DNA from: Kingdonia uniflora
Taxonomy: Eukaryota; Streptophyta; Magnoliopsida; Ranunculales; Circaeasteraceae
Assembly: GCA_014058105.1 (NCBI GenBank)
Contig: JACGCM010001161.1
Span: 2,108,001 to 2,172,000, forward strand
Length of the DNA: 64,000 nucleotides
Direction: 5' to 3'
The translations under genes and the position numbers were made by a program. Shown here in pieces: positions 32,442 through 43,009 of this stretch. The notes beneath the pieces were generated by a model, which worked only from the letters and a program-made list of their open reading frames with translations, had not been told where the DNA came from and did not search any database. Position 1 is the stretch's first letter. Each line of letters starts with the position of its first letter.

Positions 32442-34863
32442 ATGAAGACCTTAGAACCAATATACATACTCTATCCTTTAGTTGCCGCATTTACATGTTT
32501 GATACTATACTACACAGCAAGGTCTAGGTCGAGTTCAAAAACCCCACCGGAGCCTCGACGATGGCCTATCATCGGCCATCTCCATCTCCTCGGTGGACCA
32601 GACTTAATGCATGTAAAACTAGCCAAGCTTGCTGAAAAGTATGGTCCTGTCATGCTTCTCCGAATTGGGGTCCGACCCACACTCATTGTTACTGATGCTC
32701 ATGCAGCCAAAGAATGTTTCACTACCAATGACCTAGCCTTTGCTTCTCGGCCCAGCCTCCCTGCAGGTAAAGTTCTTGGGTACGACTTTGCTTTTATATC
32801 TTGGGCTCCATACGGTTCTTATTGGCGTGACCTTAGACGTATTTGTACCGTTGAGCTTCTCTCATCTCGTAGACTCGATAACTTATCTTACATTCGACAC
32901 GAGGAGACAGGTAAACTTGTTAAACAAATTTGTGAGAAGTGTAGTGATTTGGGATCGGTTGTGGCGGTAAGGGAGAAGTTGATGGATAGTGTGTTGGATA
33001 CTACAATGCGGATGGTAGGTGGTAGGAAACTTTTGAGTTTTGGACGTGAAAATGAGAGAAGAGAGTTTAAGGAGTTGGTTGAACAGACTTTTTTCTATGC
33101 TGGAGAACCTGTAATAGGTGATTCTTTGCCTTGGTTGTGGTGGTTAGACTTGAATGGAGCGCAACGTGCCATGAATCGGATAGCTAACCGGTTGGACGTT
33201 TTTCTTCAGTTGTGGATTAATGAGCGAGTTAAAGAGGGACGTTCAGGGGATACGGAAGCTGACTTCTTGGATGTGATCTTAAACATGGCTGAGGACAATT
33301 CAATTGCTAGTTTAGCTGAAGCTACACCTGAAAGGAGGAACGCTGCTATTAAAACACTTCTTCTGGTTAGTTCATTCTATTTTTACATTTATTTTGTTGA
33401 TATTAATCCAATATTTCTACAGCATAAGCTCAATATTTTGTGTGTCGTCCTGTCTGTAATAGTTAGCGTAAACCTCTTTGATCATGGTAAACACTGCTCA
33501 CCATATATGTTAGAATTGAGGTAGGCATAAATGGTCTCATTTTCTCTTGCAAGTTGCAACTAGTGTAAGTAGTGCTTAGTGTTAGCATTTCTTTGTACTG
33601 TAGACAACATCCATGGATATGCGCTTTTAAAAGAATATTTGCTGCTTTATTTCTTACCGATAAGTATAATAAGAATTACTTGATATTTGGGTTAGATTTG
33701 ATATCGGGATAAAGGATTTATATTGAGCCTTGCCTTAGGTATCTTGTGCATATTGATTTACTGTAGGTATATAATACTGATAACATGGAGAACTTTCACA
33801 AAGTTTTTGTATCTACTAGAAAAGAAAATTCAAATCCAACACTTACTAAAAATACTTTAAGAGAACCTTATTAGGTGTAATATGCGAGGGTAGCATGTTT
33901 TAATTAGATAGATGATGTTAATGTATGATGTATCGAGTTGGAAGCTTTAACTAGGTCTGTTTTTGCGGAGTACCAGATAATTTATTCAATGAAGTGCCCC
34001 ATATTGGTACATTTTATAAACAATGCAATCATGAAATAGCTTTAGAGGGAGTCCTGAGTGATTGCTCATATCACTCGGTAGTTTAGGTCATACAAATTTT
34101 CTTAGAACAAAACACTGGAGGCCTGGATGGCTCAATGTTCCATAAACTTTTTTCAACTTTTCAATAGCGAATATCTCCAGTGTCCAATGATTCATTGTTT
34201 TAATTTATACATAAATTTGAGCAGGTTGTACTTGAGGCAACAATGGACTCAACATCGGTCACAATAGAATGGGCTCTTTCAGAGCTTATCAACAAGCCTC
34301 AAGCTCTTCACAAGGCACAAGAAGAGATAGACTTGAAGATGGGAGATGAAGAAAGAATGGTAGAAGAATCAGATTTGAAGGACCTCCCTTATGTGCATGC
34401 TATCGTTAAAGAGACCCTTCGACTTCACCTGGCAGGTCCACTTCTAGTCCCTCACCAATCTACAACAGACTGTAAAGTGGCCGGATTCGAAATCCCAGCT
34501 GGTACACAGTTGCTAGTGAATGCATGGAAGATTCACAGGGATCCTAAATGGTGGGATAGACCTTTGGAGTTTGAACCCGAGAGATTTATTAAAGGTCAGG
34601 GGTCCTACCCTGATATTGACGTAAGAGGACAACATTTGCAACTAATACCCTTTGGGACAGGAAGGCGTTCATGCCCAGGTATCTCGCTCGCTCTCTCTAT
34701 TCTGCACTTATCAATTGCTCGGTTGCTCCATGCTTTCAAGTGGGAGATGCCACCTTCTTTGTCCTGCCTCAATATGAACGAAGGACCTGGTCTTTCTTCA
34801 CCTAAGGCTATACCATTAGAGGCACTCGTCATTCCAAAACTTGCTGCCAAGTTTTATGCATGA
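32442..34863 (+). CDS. Cytochrome P450, CYP82-like (intact, two exons)
   Basis: Exon 1 is 32442-33365 (308 codons) and exon 2 is 34225-34863 (212 codons plus stop); donor CTG|GTTAGT and acceptor GAGCAG|GT give a phase-0 join. The 520-aa length is usual for the family. An N-terminal membrane anchor (ILYPLVAAFTCLILYYTA) precedes the Pro-rich hinge (PPEPRRWPIIGHLHLLGG). Also visible are CFTTND, the ExxR helix KETLR, PERF (EFEPERFI), DVRGQHLQLIPFGTGRRSCP with the heme Cys, and a C-terminal GPGLSSPKAIPLEAL. These match CYP82, ER-bound mono-oxygenases of specialised metabolism (alkaloids, terpenoids, phenolics). The I-helix is unusual (ATMDST instead of AGxDTT), as is RLHLAGP instead of RLHPAGP. 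The substrate cannot be inferred. It is the only complete member of the local array. Confidence 0.9.
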
Positions 34864-34905
34864 ATGTGTTATGTTTGCTGTTAGAAGTATAACTAAGCAT
34901 AAACT

Positions 34906-35234
34906 TGTTGAAGTTAATTGGTTGCGGATTTCTATAGAAGAATGGTTACCGAAGTTAAAGAGTTGTTTGTGGCTACAAAGTTCCAGAGTCATTTTCTATT
35001 GTGTTTTATTGTCTTAGTCTTTATATCGCATTACGTGTGTGGTTCATGTATTTGTATTTGTTTGTTGTGCCAAGACTATATATAAATAAGGCCTAGTGTG
35101 TGTGTTGGATGCTAAGAGTTAAAAGGAGTGTTTAGTGATGTGTGTAAAGAACAATCTTTTTATCTAATTTGATTAATATAAATTTGTGTCTGTGTGTGAA
35201 ATTCTGCTATAATTCCTTTGGTATTAGAGCGAGG
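34906..35234 (+). mobile_element. Possible LTR plus primer-site remnant
   Basis: TTTGGTATTAGAGCGAGG at 35217-35234 resembles a Met-tRNA primer site. It is preceded by a ~310-bp LTR-like stretch starting TGTTGAAGTTAATTG, with a TATATATAAATAAGG TATA-like motif near 35077-35092. No second LTR, duplication or coding part was seen. Low certainty. Confidence 0.35.
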
Positions 35235-35538
35235 TTTAAAAGTGAGATGAATTTTGTGAGGACGAATGTAAAGTTAAATCTGAATAAAATTACTAGTGTT
35301 GTAAAATCCAAGTCCAAAGACCTTTTAATCACTATCTTAAAATCCAAGGTTCAACATTGCATTTTGAGTTGAAATTTAAGTATTATTAGTGACGAAAATC
35401 CTAGGTGGCACCGTGTTGGAGTACAATGAAGATCTATGGGCCTGGGTCGAAGAATCGTGGGCCATAAACAAGTATACTAACTAGTTTATTGAATTAAGAT
35501 TTTTTTCTTCTTCAAGAGAGATCTCTCGGAGAAGAAAG
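35235..35538. other. Upstream region of the SCNM1-like gene
   Basis: 35427-35475 (GGGCCTGGGTCGAAGAATCG, GGGCCATAAACAAGT) is duplicated at 4563-4650. No clear TATA box was seen close to the start codon. Confidence 0.45.
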
Positions 35539-36852
35539 ATGAGTGTTTTTGGCGGGGATAGTTGGGGAAGAGAGGCGCAACATAGAAAGAGAAGAATACA
35601 AGATGTTATCGTGCACCATCTCAACAACAACGACGGAGATGGAGAGTCGTCAAATTCATACAAGAAGCTCTGCAATGGCAAATACGCGTGCCTCATTTGC
35701 CCTGACAATCCCGTCTTGGATTCTCTCCTCATTCTCTCTGTACGTTCTCTCCCTCTCACTCTAAATAAAACCCTAATTTGTTCACTTTTTAATAATTGCA
35801 CTATTAAGTTACATTGATTACTCTAATAAATTGTTATCTGATAATGATTTACTCGTGATAAGCACTTTTTCCACTATAAAAACAAAAAAAAAGAGATCTC
35901 AAAGTCTCAGATATACGCTTATCCCCCAAAATCATGTATTTGTGAGAGTATATGTATATGATGGAATGTTTCGAAAATGCGGACAGGACCGTTTTACGTG
36001 AAATTACAAGCAAACACTAGTGAACATAAATTTTTGTATTGGTTTAGTTATATCAGAATATTTTTTGTAAGATATGAGGGACGATATATTATTATGGAGT
36101 TATATCTAATCTTCGGAAACATAATGTTATAGATGCATAACCAAGGAGCGCGTCACATTGCTGCAGAATCTAGGCGACAGGAAGAGATAAATAGGAGAAT
36201 AGCCTTATCAGATGGTTCTTTTCCCCTCGTAAAGTCTCAAAGTGTTTCTAAACAAAATTCTGAGTTAAAGGACAAACCATTGATTGAACAGACACGGAAG
36301 GTGACTACCGAGATACTTGGTAACAAAATGTCTGAAAGGAGTGTTGTGAATGTGGGATTTGACAAGGGAAAAAATGCTTCTTTCTTTTCGCGGAGTTTAT
36401 CATCGTCCTCCTCTAAGAAGCAAAGAACGGAATTGTTAGTGAATGTGGAATCTGAAACCTGTGGTATTAGTGGAAAGAAAAATGCTCAGCCAACTGAGGA
36501 GGCTGGTAAGATGTTATCAGAGCAGCAGTTGCAGTTGGAGTTATTGAATCGTAGAGAAAGAGAACTCAAGTTTACAGCTGCTGGTTGGAAGCGTGATGGG
36601 CATGGAGGGTGGTTTAAAGATGAAAATGTAAGTGAATTTCTTGTAGTTCATTTTTCCATCTTTCTCTTCGTCTACATCATTAATGTATGTTATAATGTTG
36701 TGCTCTAAGTTCACCTTGTACCATCAATTGCACCCCGGACATTGCTCTAACTTCAGCTTTAGAGTCTAGACTTGCTGACTTATTAAGGCCTATTCTTTAC
36801 TATGTAGGTTGAGTTTGATTCAGATGAGGAAGATCCAAATGTTTGCCTCTAG
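35539..36852 (+). CDS. SCNM1: SCNM1-like zinc-finger splicing factor (three exons)
   Basis: The exons are 35539-35739, 36133-36627 and 36808-36852, with GTACGT, GTAAGT donors and TAG acceptors, all phase 0. The product is 246 aa. The N-terminus MSVFGGDSWGREAQHRKRR is characteristic. A C2H2 finger follows (Cys51, Cys54, His69, His75, in YACLICPDNPVLD then MHNQGARH), and the exon 1-2 junction splits it. Next are an REEINRRIALSDG-like helix (QEEINRRIALSDG), a Ser/Lys-rich linker, GWKRDGHGGWFKDENV and the acidic end EFDSDEEDPNVCL. This is the layout of SCNM1 (sodium channel modifier 1), a nuclear zinc-finger protein that in humans belongs to the minor (U12) spliceosome. No stops or shifts are seen, so it is probably functional. 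Its flanks are duplicated nearby, but no second coding copy lies in the window. Confidence 0.9.
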
Positions 36853-36992
36853 CAATACTTGTTGACTAATGAAAATTCAGAGATTCTTCTGAAGCTGGGA
36901 AGTATATATGTTCTTGGCATCGTAATTGCCTTATCAGGTTCGCCATCTTTCTTTGATCCTTGAATTGTAATCTTGTTCCCTTCAGTTGTTCT

Positions 36993-37357
36993 CTTTACAA
37001 ATTTTCTGCCGAAAGCCATGCCATGTATTTACTTAAAGAAATTGAGGTTTAAGCAAAGTCTGATTTTCAATTTAAATGCTGGATATCTTTTCCCTTTTAT
37101 TTGGTGTTATTCTTACGTAGTTTATTTTCTCTTCCGCCGGCTATAATTTAATTGCAAAATATGTGAAAGGACCCTGGTCGACTATTTACTATTATTCTCA
37201 TTTAGTTTATGGAGTTCATCGTTTTACACATACTGCGGTCTGTGGAAACATGACTAGTTTTTGACTTACATTCTAAAAAACTTTACTCTCCAACTCTCTT
37301 TTGAGGTAGGGCTTATCCCGCATAAATGGTATAAACATGCGAGTTGGAATTTTGAAA
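36993..37357. other. Intergenic interval
   Basis: AT-rich sequence between the SCNM1-like 3' flank and P450 pseudogene copy 2. No feature was recognised. Confidence 0.5.
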
Positions 37358-37713
37358 ATAAGAAAAACCCTCTAGGCTCATACACTATATCTTCTCAGTA
37401 TGATGTATACATGCATAGTGCTATACTACTCGGCAAGGTCCGAACCAAAAGGGCGAAAACTCCACCGGGAGCCCCGCGATGGTCGATCAACGGCCACCTC
37501 CATTTCTGCGGAGGACTGGACTTGTGAAACATAAAAATAGCCAAGCATGCCGAGAATTAAGTCCTGCCATGCATCTATAAATTGGGGGCCTATTTTGAGC
37601 TTATTGTTACGGATGTGGACGTAGACAACATAGTGCTTCACTATGAACGACCACGTTTTCTCTTATCGGCCTGCCACTCCCTAGTTAAAACCTCGGTTAC
37701 GACTTTGTGATCT

Positions 37714-40700
37714 TGATAGGTCGTGGGGTGTCTACAACCGGCCGTTCTCCACATCGCAGAGTCTTTCTCTAAATTAGGAGTTATTTTAATTAGAGGATAA
37801 TCTCTAATAGCTTGATTTTTGGAGAGAATAAAGGATTCTCATCCTTTATACAGGGGTAGAGAGTTAGGGTTCTGGGGTGAGTTTTTTTGTGAGAAAAAGG
37901 CTTTGGCCTTCTAGAGAGAATTAGTGAAGAATTAAGAAGAGAGTGTCAATAAAGGTTTTAGTTTATGCATTTATGTGCGATTTAGCTTCCGCAAAATATA
38001 GTTTCTATCAAATTGGTGTCAGAGCCACAAGATTCTTGGATTTTTTTTTTCAAAGTGATTTACAATGGGAAAAGCTTCAGGGAGGAAAACCGCGAAGAAA
38101 CCAACGCAAAGCGAGCGACTAGCAAGTCTCGAGGATGTTAACACTCTAATGGTAAACAAGAGGGACGCCATGATGGCGGTGATTCTTACTCTCTCCACAA
38201 AGAACCCTAGTGTTGAGGAAGAACACAGCGGGGGAGTTCATGACAACGTGGAAAGCGTAAGAAGGGGTAGAGGACGTGGTCTACCAATGGGGGCGTTTAT
38301 GCGCGATAGTTGAAACCTAGGAATCAATCCAACTAGTCCAACACCGTTGCGTGTTGTTGGACGCGGAAAGGAAACAATTTCCCCCCAAATCCGTCCTGAA
38401 ATTTCAGATTCGGATAACAAACAACGCGGTACTCGACAATCCAATACTTTTGCCGCCTTGGAAACCGACGTTGAAAGCATCAACAAATTTGCCGACTTCC
38501 ACGATAACTAGGGCTTCGTCGAGATCGAAGGAAATCGCGCAAGAGATCGCCGCCAAACACCGTCAAACCATAGCGTTGCCACCGGTGCCGCCCAAGGAAT
38601 CTCGATGATTCTTGGACGATTGGATGGAAGGCCGACAGATCAGATTATTCTGGAATCACGAGGAGATAGGTCACAATCGCCAGAATCGTGGAGAGAGGGA
38701 GGCCAATTTTCTTCGTGTGCAAGACATGTTGTTTACTAACATGCAGGGCACAGGGGCAGGCACAGATGACATCGGGCATGACACACTTTTAAATGGCACG
38801 CAAGGCACAAGGGTGAGGTACTTAAGGCAAGCCCATGTGGGTCATGTTGGGACTTCAGATTCTGCAGCCTAAGCCCATATGCATAACTTAAACCCAAACT
38901 TACATCTGAGCCGGGCTAGCTCTACTCACTTAAACCCAAATGAAGAGAACCCATCATCATTTCTTCTCCCTTCACCATACCAAAGAGAGACTGCGATCAG
39001 GGGAGAAGGAGAAAGGGGTCCCTCTACAACTTCGTCGACCACGGCAGTGAATACCTTACCGACGATAACTCCGTCCCCGCCCATAAACCCAACGACGAGG
39101 GCACCTCTACTTACAGTTGCGATAACACAACCGATAACAGAAACGGTATCCACGACAGCGCCGACAACGACACCAATCGTGGCATCAGGTAATGGGGATT
39201 TTTCGGTACCGCCAATGACAGTGCAACCACCAGCAGCGTTCAATACAGCGGCACCAAGGTCACTGCCGGCAAAAACTAGGGGAGATAATATACCCCAAAC
39301 GGCACCACTTTGCTACGGGTCGAATTCTCTTCATACTCTACATAATACTTCGGCAGCAGCAACCGGGTTCGTACCACAGAGGGGGTTTGTCCCACAGAAT
39401 CAACGACAATTTAGGTTTGGGTTTCTAAGAACAGATAGAGAAGAACATGGGTATTGGGGCGACAACGGAGAAAATAATCGGGGTTTTACAGATCGATATA
39501 TACCGGTTCATGGGCGACGTGGGCGTGGGCGCGGGCGCGGAATAAGCACTAACAATTATGTTCCACGTATCCGCAGTGATGGGTTTCACAATGATTTGGG
39601 TATTGGGGGTCGACGTTCTCAAGATACTAATCAGGGTGACCAGATTGTTTCAGCTGTCATTACTGCTATACGAACCGTTGGGCAAGATGTTAAACTGAAT
39701 ATACCTGAGCTCGATGAGAAAGCTGATGTAGATGGGTTTATGGAGTGGCTTAGTCGAGTTGATTGGATATTAACGTACAAACGATACGAAAATCTCAAAT
39801 CAGTAATGCTGCTAGAGACAAAGCTAACAGAGTATGCGCTTAACTTATCTGCTGGGACAGTATTCGGAAAATGAGGTGGGATTTGGGTCAAGAGTACATT
39901 ACAGATTGGGCTTCAATGCGAAGAGAGTTGATTAATCGTTTTGTTTCGCGTTCTTACGAGGAAGATAACTTTACTCGTTTGCAGGGACTGCGACAGAAAC
40001 TGAAAAATGTTGATGAATATGCAAATGAATTTTACTTATTTTCCTCTCGGGTAGCTACTGCGGAGACAGGGGCACAAAAGGTTAGCCGCTTCAAATCTGG
40101 GCTCACTAGGAAGATACAAGATGAGTTGACAATGGTCAACATTTACTCGGTAACTAAGGCGGTAGAAATGACAAAACGTGCAGAGACTAAATTCAGAACA
40201 TCAATCCCAGCTACGACGTCAGTTTTCACGACTCCGACGCCTACTACGACAGCAGGGGCACATCCAATGGGGAACAATAGTGAAATCCAGTGTTTATGGT
40301 GTGGTAAGACTGGTCACATGAGGCGTGAGTGTCCTAACATTAAAAAGCACGTTGCACTGCTTACAGAGAAGTTTTGTGATCATATGACGGACATGGTACA
40401 ACAAATGTGGGATGAGGACAACGTGGAGATTGTGATGACAGAACCGGAGGAAGGCTATCCTTTACCCTAAATTCGTGGTCGAATTTTTCGCAGCAGGGGA
40501 GAGTTGATAGGTCGTGTGGTCGTCTACAAACGGCCGTTCTCCACATCGCAAAGTCTTTCTCTAAATTAGGAGTTATTTTATGTTTAGTTATTTTAATTAG
40601 AGGATAATCTCTAATAACTTGATTTTAGGAGAGAATAAAGGATTCTCATCCTTTATACAGGGGTAGAGAGTTAGGGTTCTGGGGTGAGTTTTTTGTGAGA

Positions 40701-40815
40701 AAAAGGCTTTGGCCTTCTAGGGAGAATTAGTGAAGAATTAAGAAGAGTGTGTCAATAAATGTTTTAGTTTATGCATTGTGTGCGATTTAGCTTCCGCAAA
40801 ATATAGTTTCTATCA
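37714..40815 (+). mobile_element. Gag-only LTR retrotransposon (TR-GAG type), 3.1 kb
   Basis: LTRs lie at 37714-38010 and 40505-40815 (TGATAGGTCGTG...GTTTCTATCA), with exact duplications GATCT (37709-37713 and 40816-40820). A Met-tRNA-like primer site ATTGGTGTCAGAGCC (38012-38026) and a polypurine tract GCAGGGGAGAGT (40493-40504) are in place. The interior encodes only gag. No protease, RT, RNase H or integrase is present, so it depended on another element for movement. The LTRs differ by about nine substitutions plus small indels (one of 13 bp), so insertion is fairly recent. Confidence 0.9.
38065..40470 (+). pseudogene. Gag of the gag-only element
   Basis: The start codon at 38065 is 39 bp after the primer site. 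The frame is interrupted at about 38313, 38608, 38875 and 39874, but the pieces run head to tail. The N-terminal part is basic (MGKASGRKTAKKP) with RRGRGRGLPMG. A long Thr/Pro-rich low-complexity stretch follows (39001-39290), then RRGRGRGRG (39520-39545). The capsid-like domain runs through 39690-40200 (DVDGFMEWLSRVDWIL, RELINRFVSRSYEEDNFTRL, GLRQKLKNVDEYANEFYLF). It ends with one CCHC knuckle, CLWCGKTGHMRRECP, near 40290-40335. The frame ends 21 bp before the polypurine tract, leaving no room for pol. Confidence 0.8.
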
Positions 40816-41596
40816 GATCTTGTTTGGGATCCCTAGAGTCCCTTGTGGCATAACTTTAGACGTATTTGTAAAATCAGGCTTCTTTTCGCCCGTGGAAATG
40901 AGTTTTTGACGTGGAGAGAGTTTAAAGAGTTGATTGAGGGATCATTTGGTGGATATGGTGTTATGTAGTATATTGTGAATGTGGTTGGTGGTGGGAGATG
41001 AGTTTTTAATTTAATGTGAAGGAGAGTTTAAAGAGTTAGTTGAAAAGCTTCTTAGTATGCTAGGGTACCGATGGTAGGTGATTCTTTGTCTATGTTGTGG
41101 TGGCTAGACTTGGATGCAGATCAATATGCCATAACTCGGATTGCTAGACGGTTGGAGTTAGTATCACAATCATGGATCTTACATCTAGTTAGGGAAGAGC
41201 GATCAGAAGAGAGTTGAATTGGCCTCTTGGATGTGCATGACATGGCTGAAAAGAAGTTGGTTGTTCGTTTATACAAAGCAACACCTGAAACGAGGAACAG
41301 TATCATCACCCTCTCCTTGTTGCCAGTTCTTTCAACTTTTTGTTTAGCTACTTTGGTTATTTGTATATACACCCTTGAGCCAGATGCAACATATTTACTG
41401 GAGATAATAAGAGCAGCAAAAGTTGTCTACTTATTGGGGTGCTACAAAGACATGCTAAGATGACAACTTAAAACTTAAAAGAAAATGTAGGAATAATAAA
41501 TTTCATCGTTCCGAAAAACAACTCGTTTTCCTCTTTCGAAACAAACAAACTCTGCTGTTATCAAAACAACATTAAGACACTTACCTACATATTAAG

Positions 41597-43009
41597 TGGT
41601 AGGTTGTGGGCTGTTCCCCACGTCATGCACGCGCATTTTCTATTTTACTTCTAGTGTTAGTTTTATCCTGTTTATTTAATTTAGAGGATAATCTCTAATA
41701 GTTTAATTTTAGGAGAGAATAAAGATCCTCCACCTGTATAAGGATGGTTAGGATTAGGATTAGGGTTTTAGTTAGAGGTTGTTTATTTTTTCTACTGAAT
41801 CTGAACACTTATTCTGATTGCTTATTTTGAAGCTTGATTGATATCTGAATGCTAATTCTGAACCGTAAAAATTATGTTTATTTTTTTCGTTGAATCCGAA
41901 GTACGAACCGTCTGAAAACTGTTTAATTGTCAATATTACCATGTTCCATATTTTTTGTTTAACATGCTTTCTTCGTAAATGCATTTAGATTTAAACATTT
42001 TTTGGCTGCAGTAAATTAAAGGATTGTCCTTTTCGTCGATTGAAATGGCTATGATGGGAATTAATTTTTGATATTCTTCCCATAGTCTGAAGCACCAAGA
42101 ACTGATGTAAACCATCCTTGTTCGTTCATATAAGTTTCCCATGTATATATGCTAAATTAAAATAAAAGAGGATGAAAAATGTTGGTGTTCTTGTAGGTGC
42201 ATCTAATAGCACTTCTTCCTTCATTTTCTTAAAGATGAAATAACAATAGAGATCTAAAATCAGGAAGGTGGGGGTGTATGATTTTGTTGATTTGGGTTTT
42301 GAATAATAAGCTTCCAGAGAATCAAATAACTTAATGTGTTTGAATGCTTAAGCCTTAATTCCAATTTTTAACTTAAAGATCCAAAATCTCTATCACTACT
42401 AAAACAAATTTGTTTGTAGCATACATTTTAGGTGAAAGAACCAATACCAGACTGAATTATCAAACCCTACCACATAATCAGATGAAAATTTTGCCCAAAC
42501 TCAAAATATCGAATAAACACAACTATATTTAGCTTTGAATCACTAAGAGTTACTCTGATTTGGGATTTAAAGAAGTGCCCAATTGAGAATTTCAGGAAAC
42601 CTACCTCGAAATCGAGATGAAAAATTACAAATCGTCAATGGCGATATTATTTCATGAGAGAGAAACACCCGTCAAGTTAAGTAGAATAGATTTCAAAAAA
42701 GCTAGATTTTCCAATTTATCTTAAGTGATAAAAAGTGGGGTGCCATTACTAATAAGGATTTTTTTGAGATAGAAAAACAAACGAAGCTTATTGTGAAATT
42801 TGACTTAATATAGGCCAAATAAGTAATTTAAGTTAAATAAGCTGAAAAACAAATAGCCTCTTAGTGTGAGTTTGAGAGAAAAGCTTTAAGCTTAGAGAGA
42901 GATGTGAAGTTTTGGGGTAAATCTAAAACACCTAGGTCTTCGTCCTTTAATTTAAGCGATTTAGTTTAATTGAGAATGGGATTTAGCTTCCGCAATATTG
43001 TTTCTATCA
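41597..43009 (+). repeat. Solo LTR related to the gag-only element, with nested MITE
   Basis: It begins TGGTAGGTTGTGGG and ends GATTTAGCTTCCGCAATATT plus GTTTCTATCA, sharing TTTAGAGGATAATCTCTAAT and GGAGAGAATAAAG with the LTRs at 37714 and 40505. The flanks TTAAG (41592-41596) and ATAAG (43010-43014) are a 5-bp duplication with one change. Its core is interrupted by a Tourist-like element. Confidence 0.75.
41775..42860. mobile_element. Tourist-like (TTA-duplicating) element, 1.09 kb
   Basis: The ends are GAGGTTGTTTATTTTTTC and the complement of GAGGCTATTTGTTTTTCAGC. TTA lies on both sides (41772-41774 and 42861-42863). Short open pieces exist (e.g. 41936-42142 on the minus strand) but match nothing I recognise. 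It is too long for a typical MITE and may be a deletion derivative. Confidence 0.65.

Noticed and set aside
33366..33524. Extension of P450 exon 1 past 33365
   Set aside because: The frame stays open, but the sequence after CTG|GTTAGT has no P450 similarity and exon 2 joins in phase at 34225.
38926..39243. Minus-strand 105-codon open frame
   Set aside because: It is the complement of the Thr/Pro-rich low-complexity part of gag and open only because of composition.
41936..42142. Minus-strand 68-codon frame as a captured gene fragment in the Tourist-like element
   Set aside because: No recognisable domain. The length is within chance expectation for this composition.
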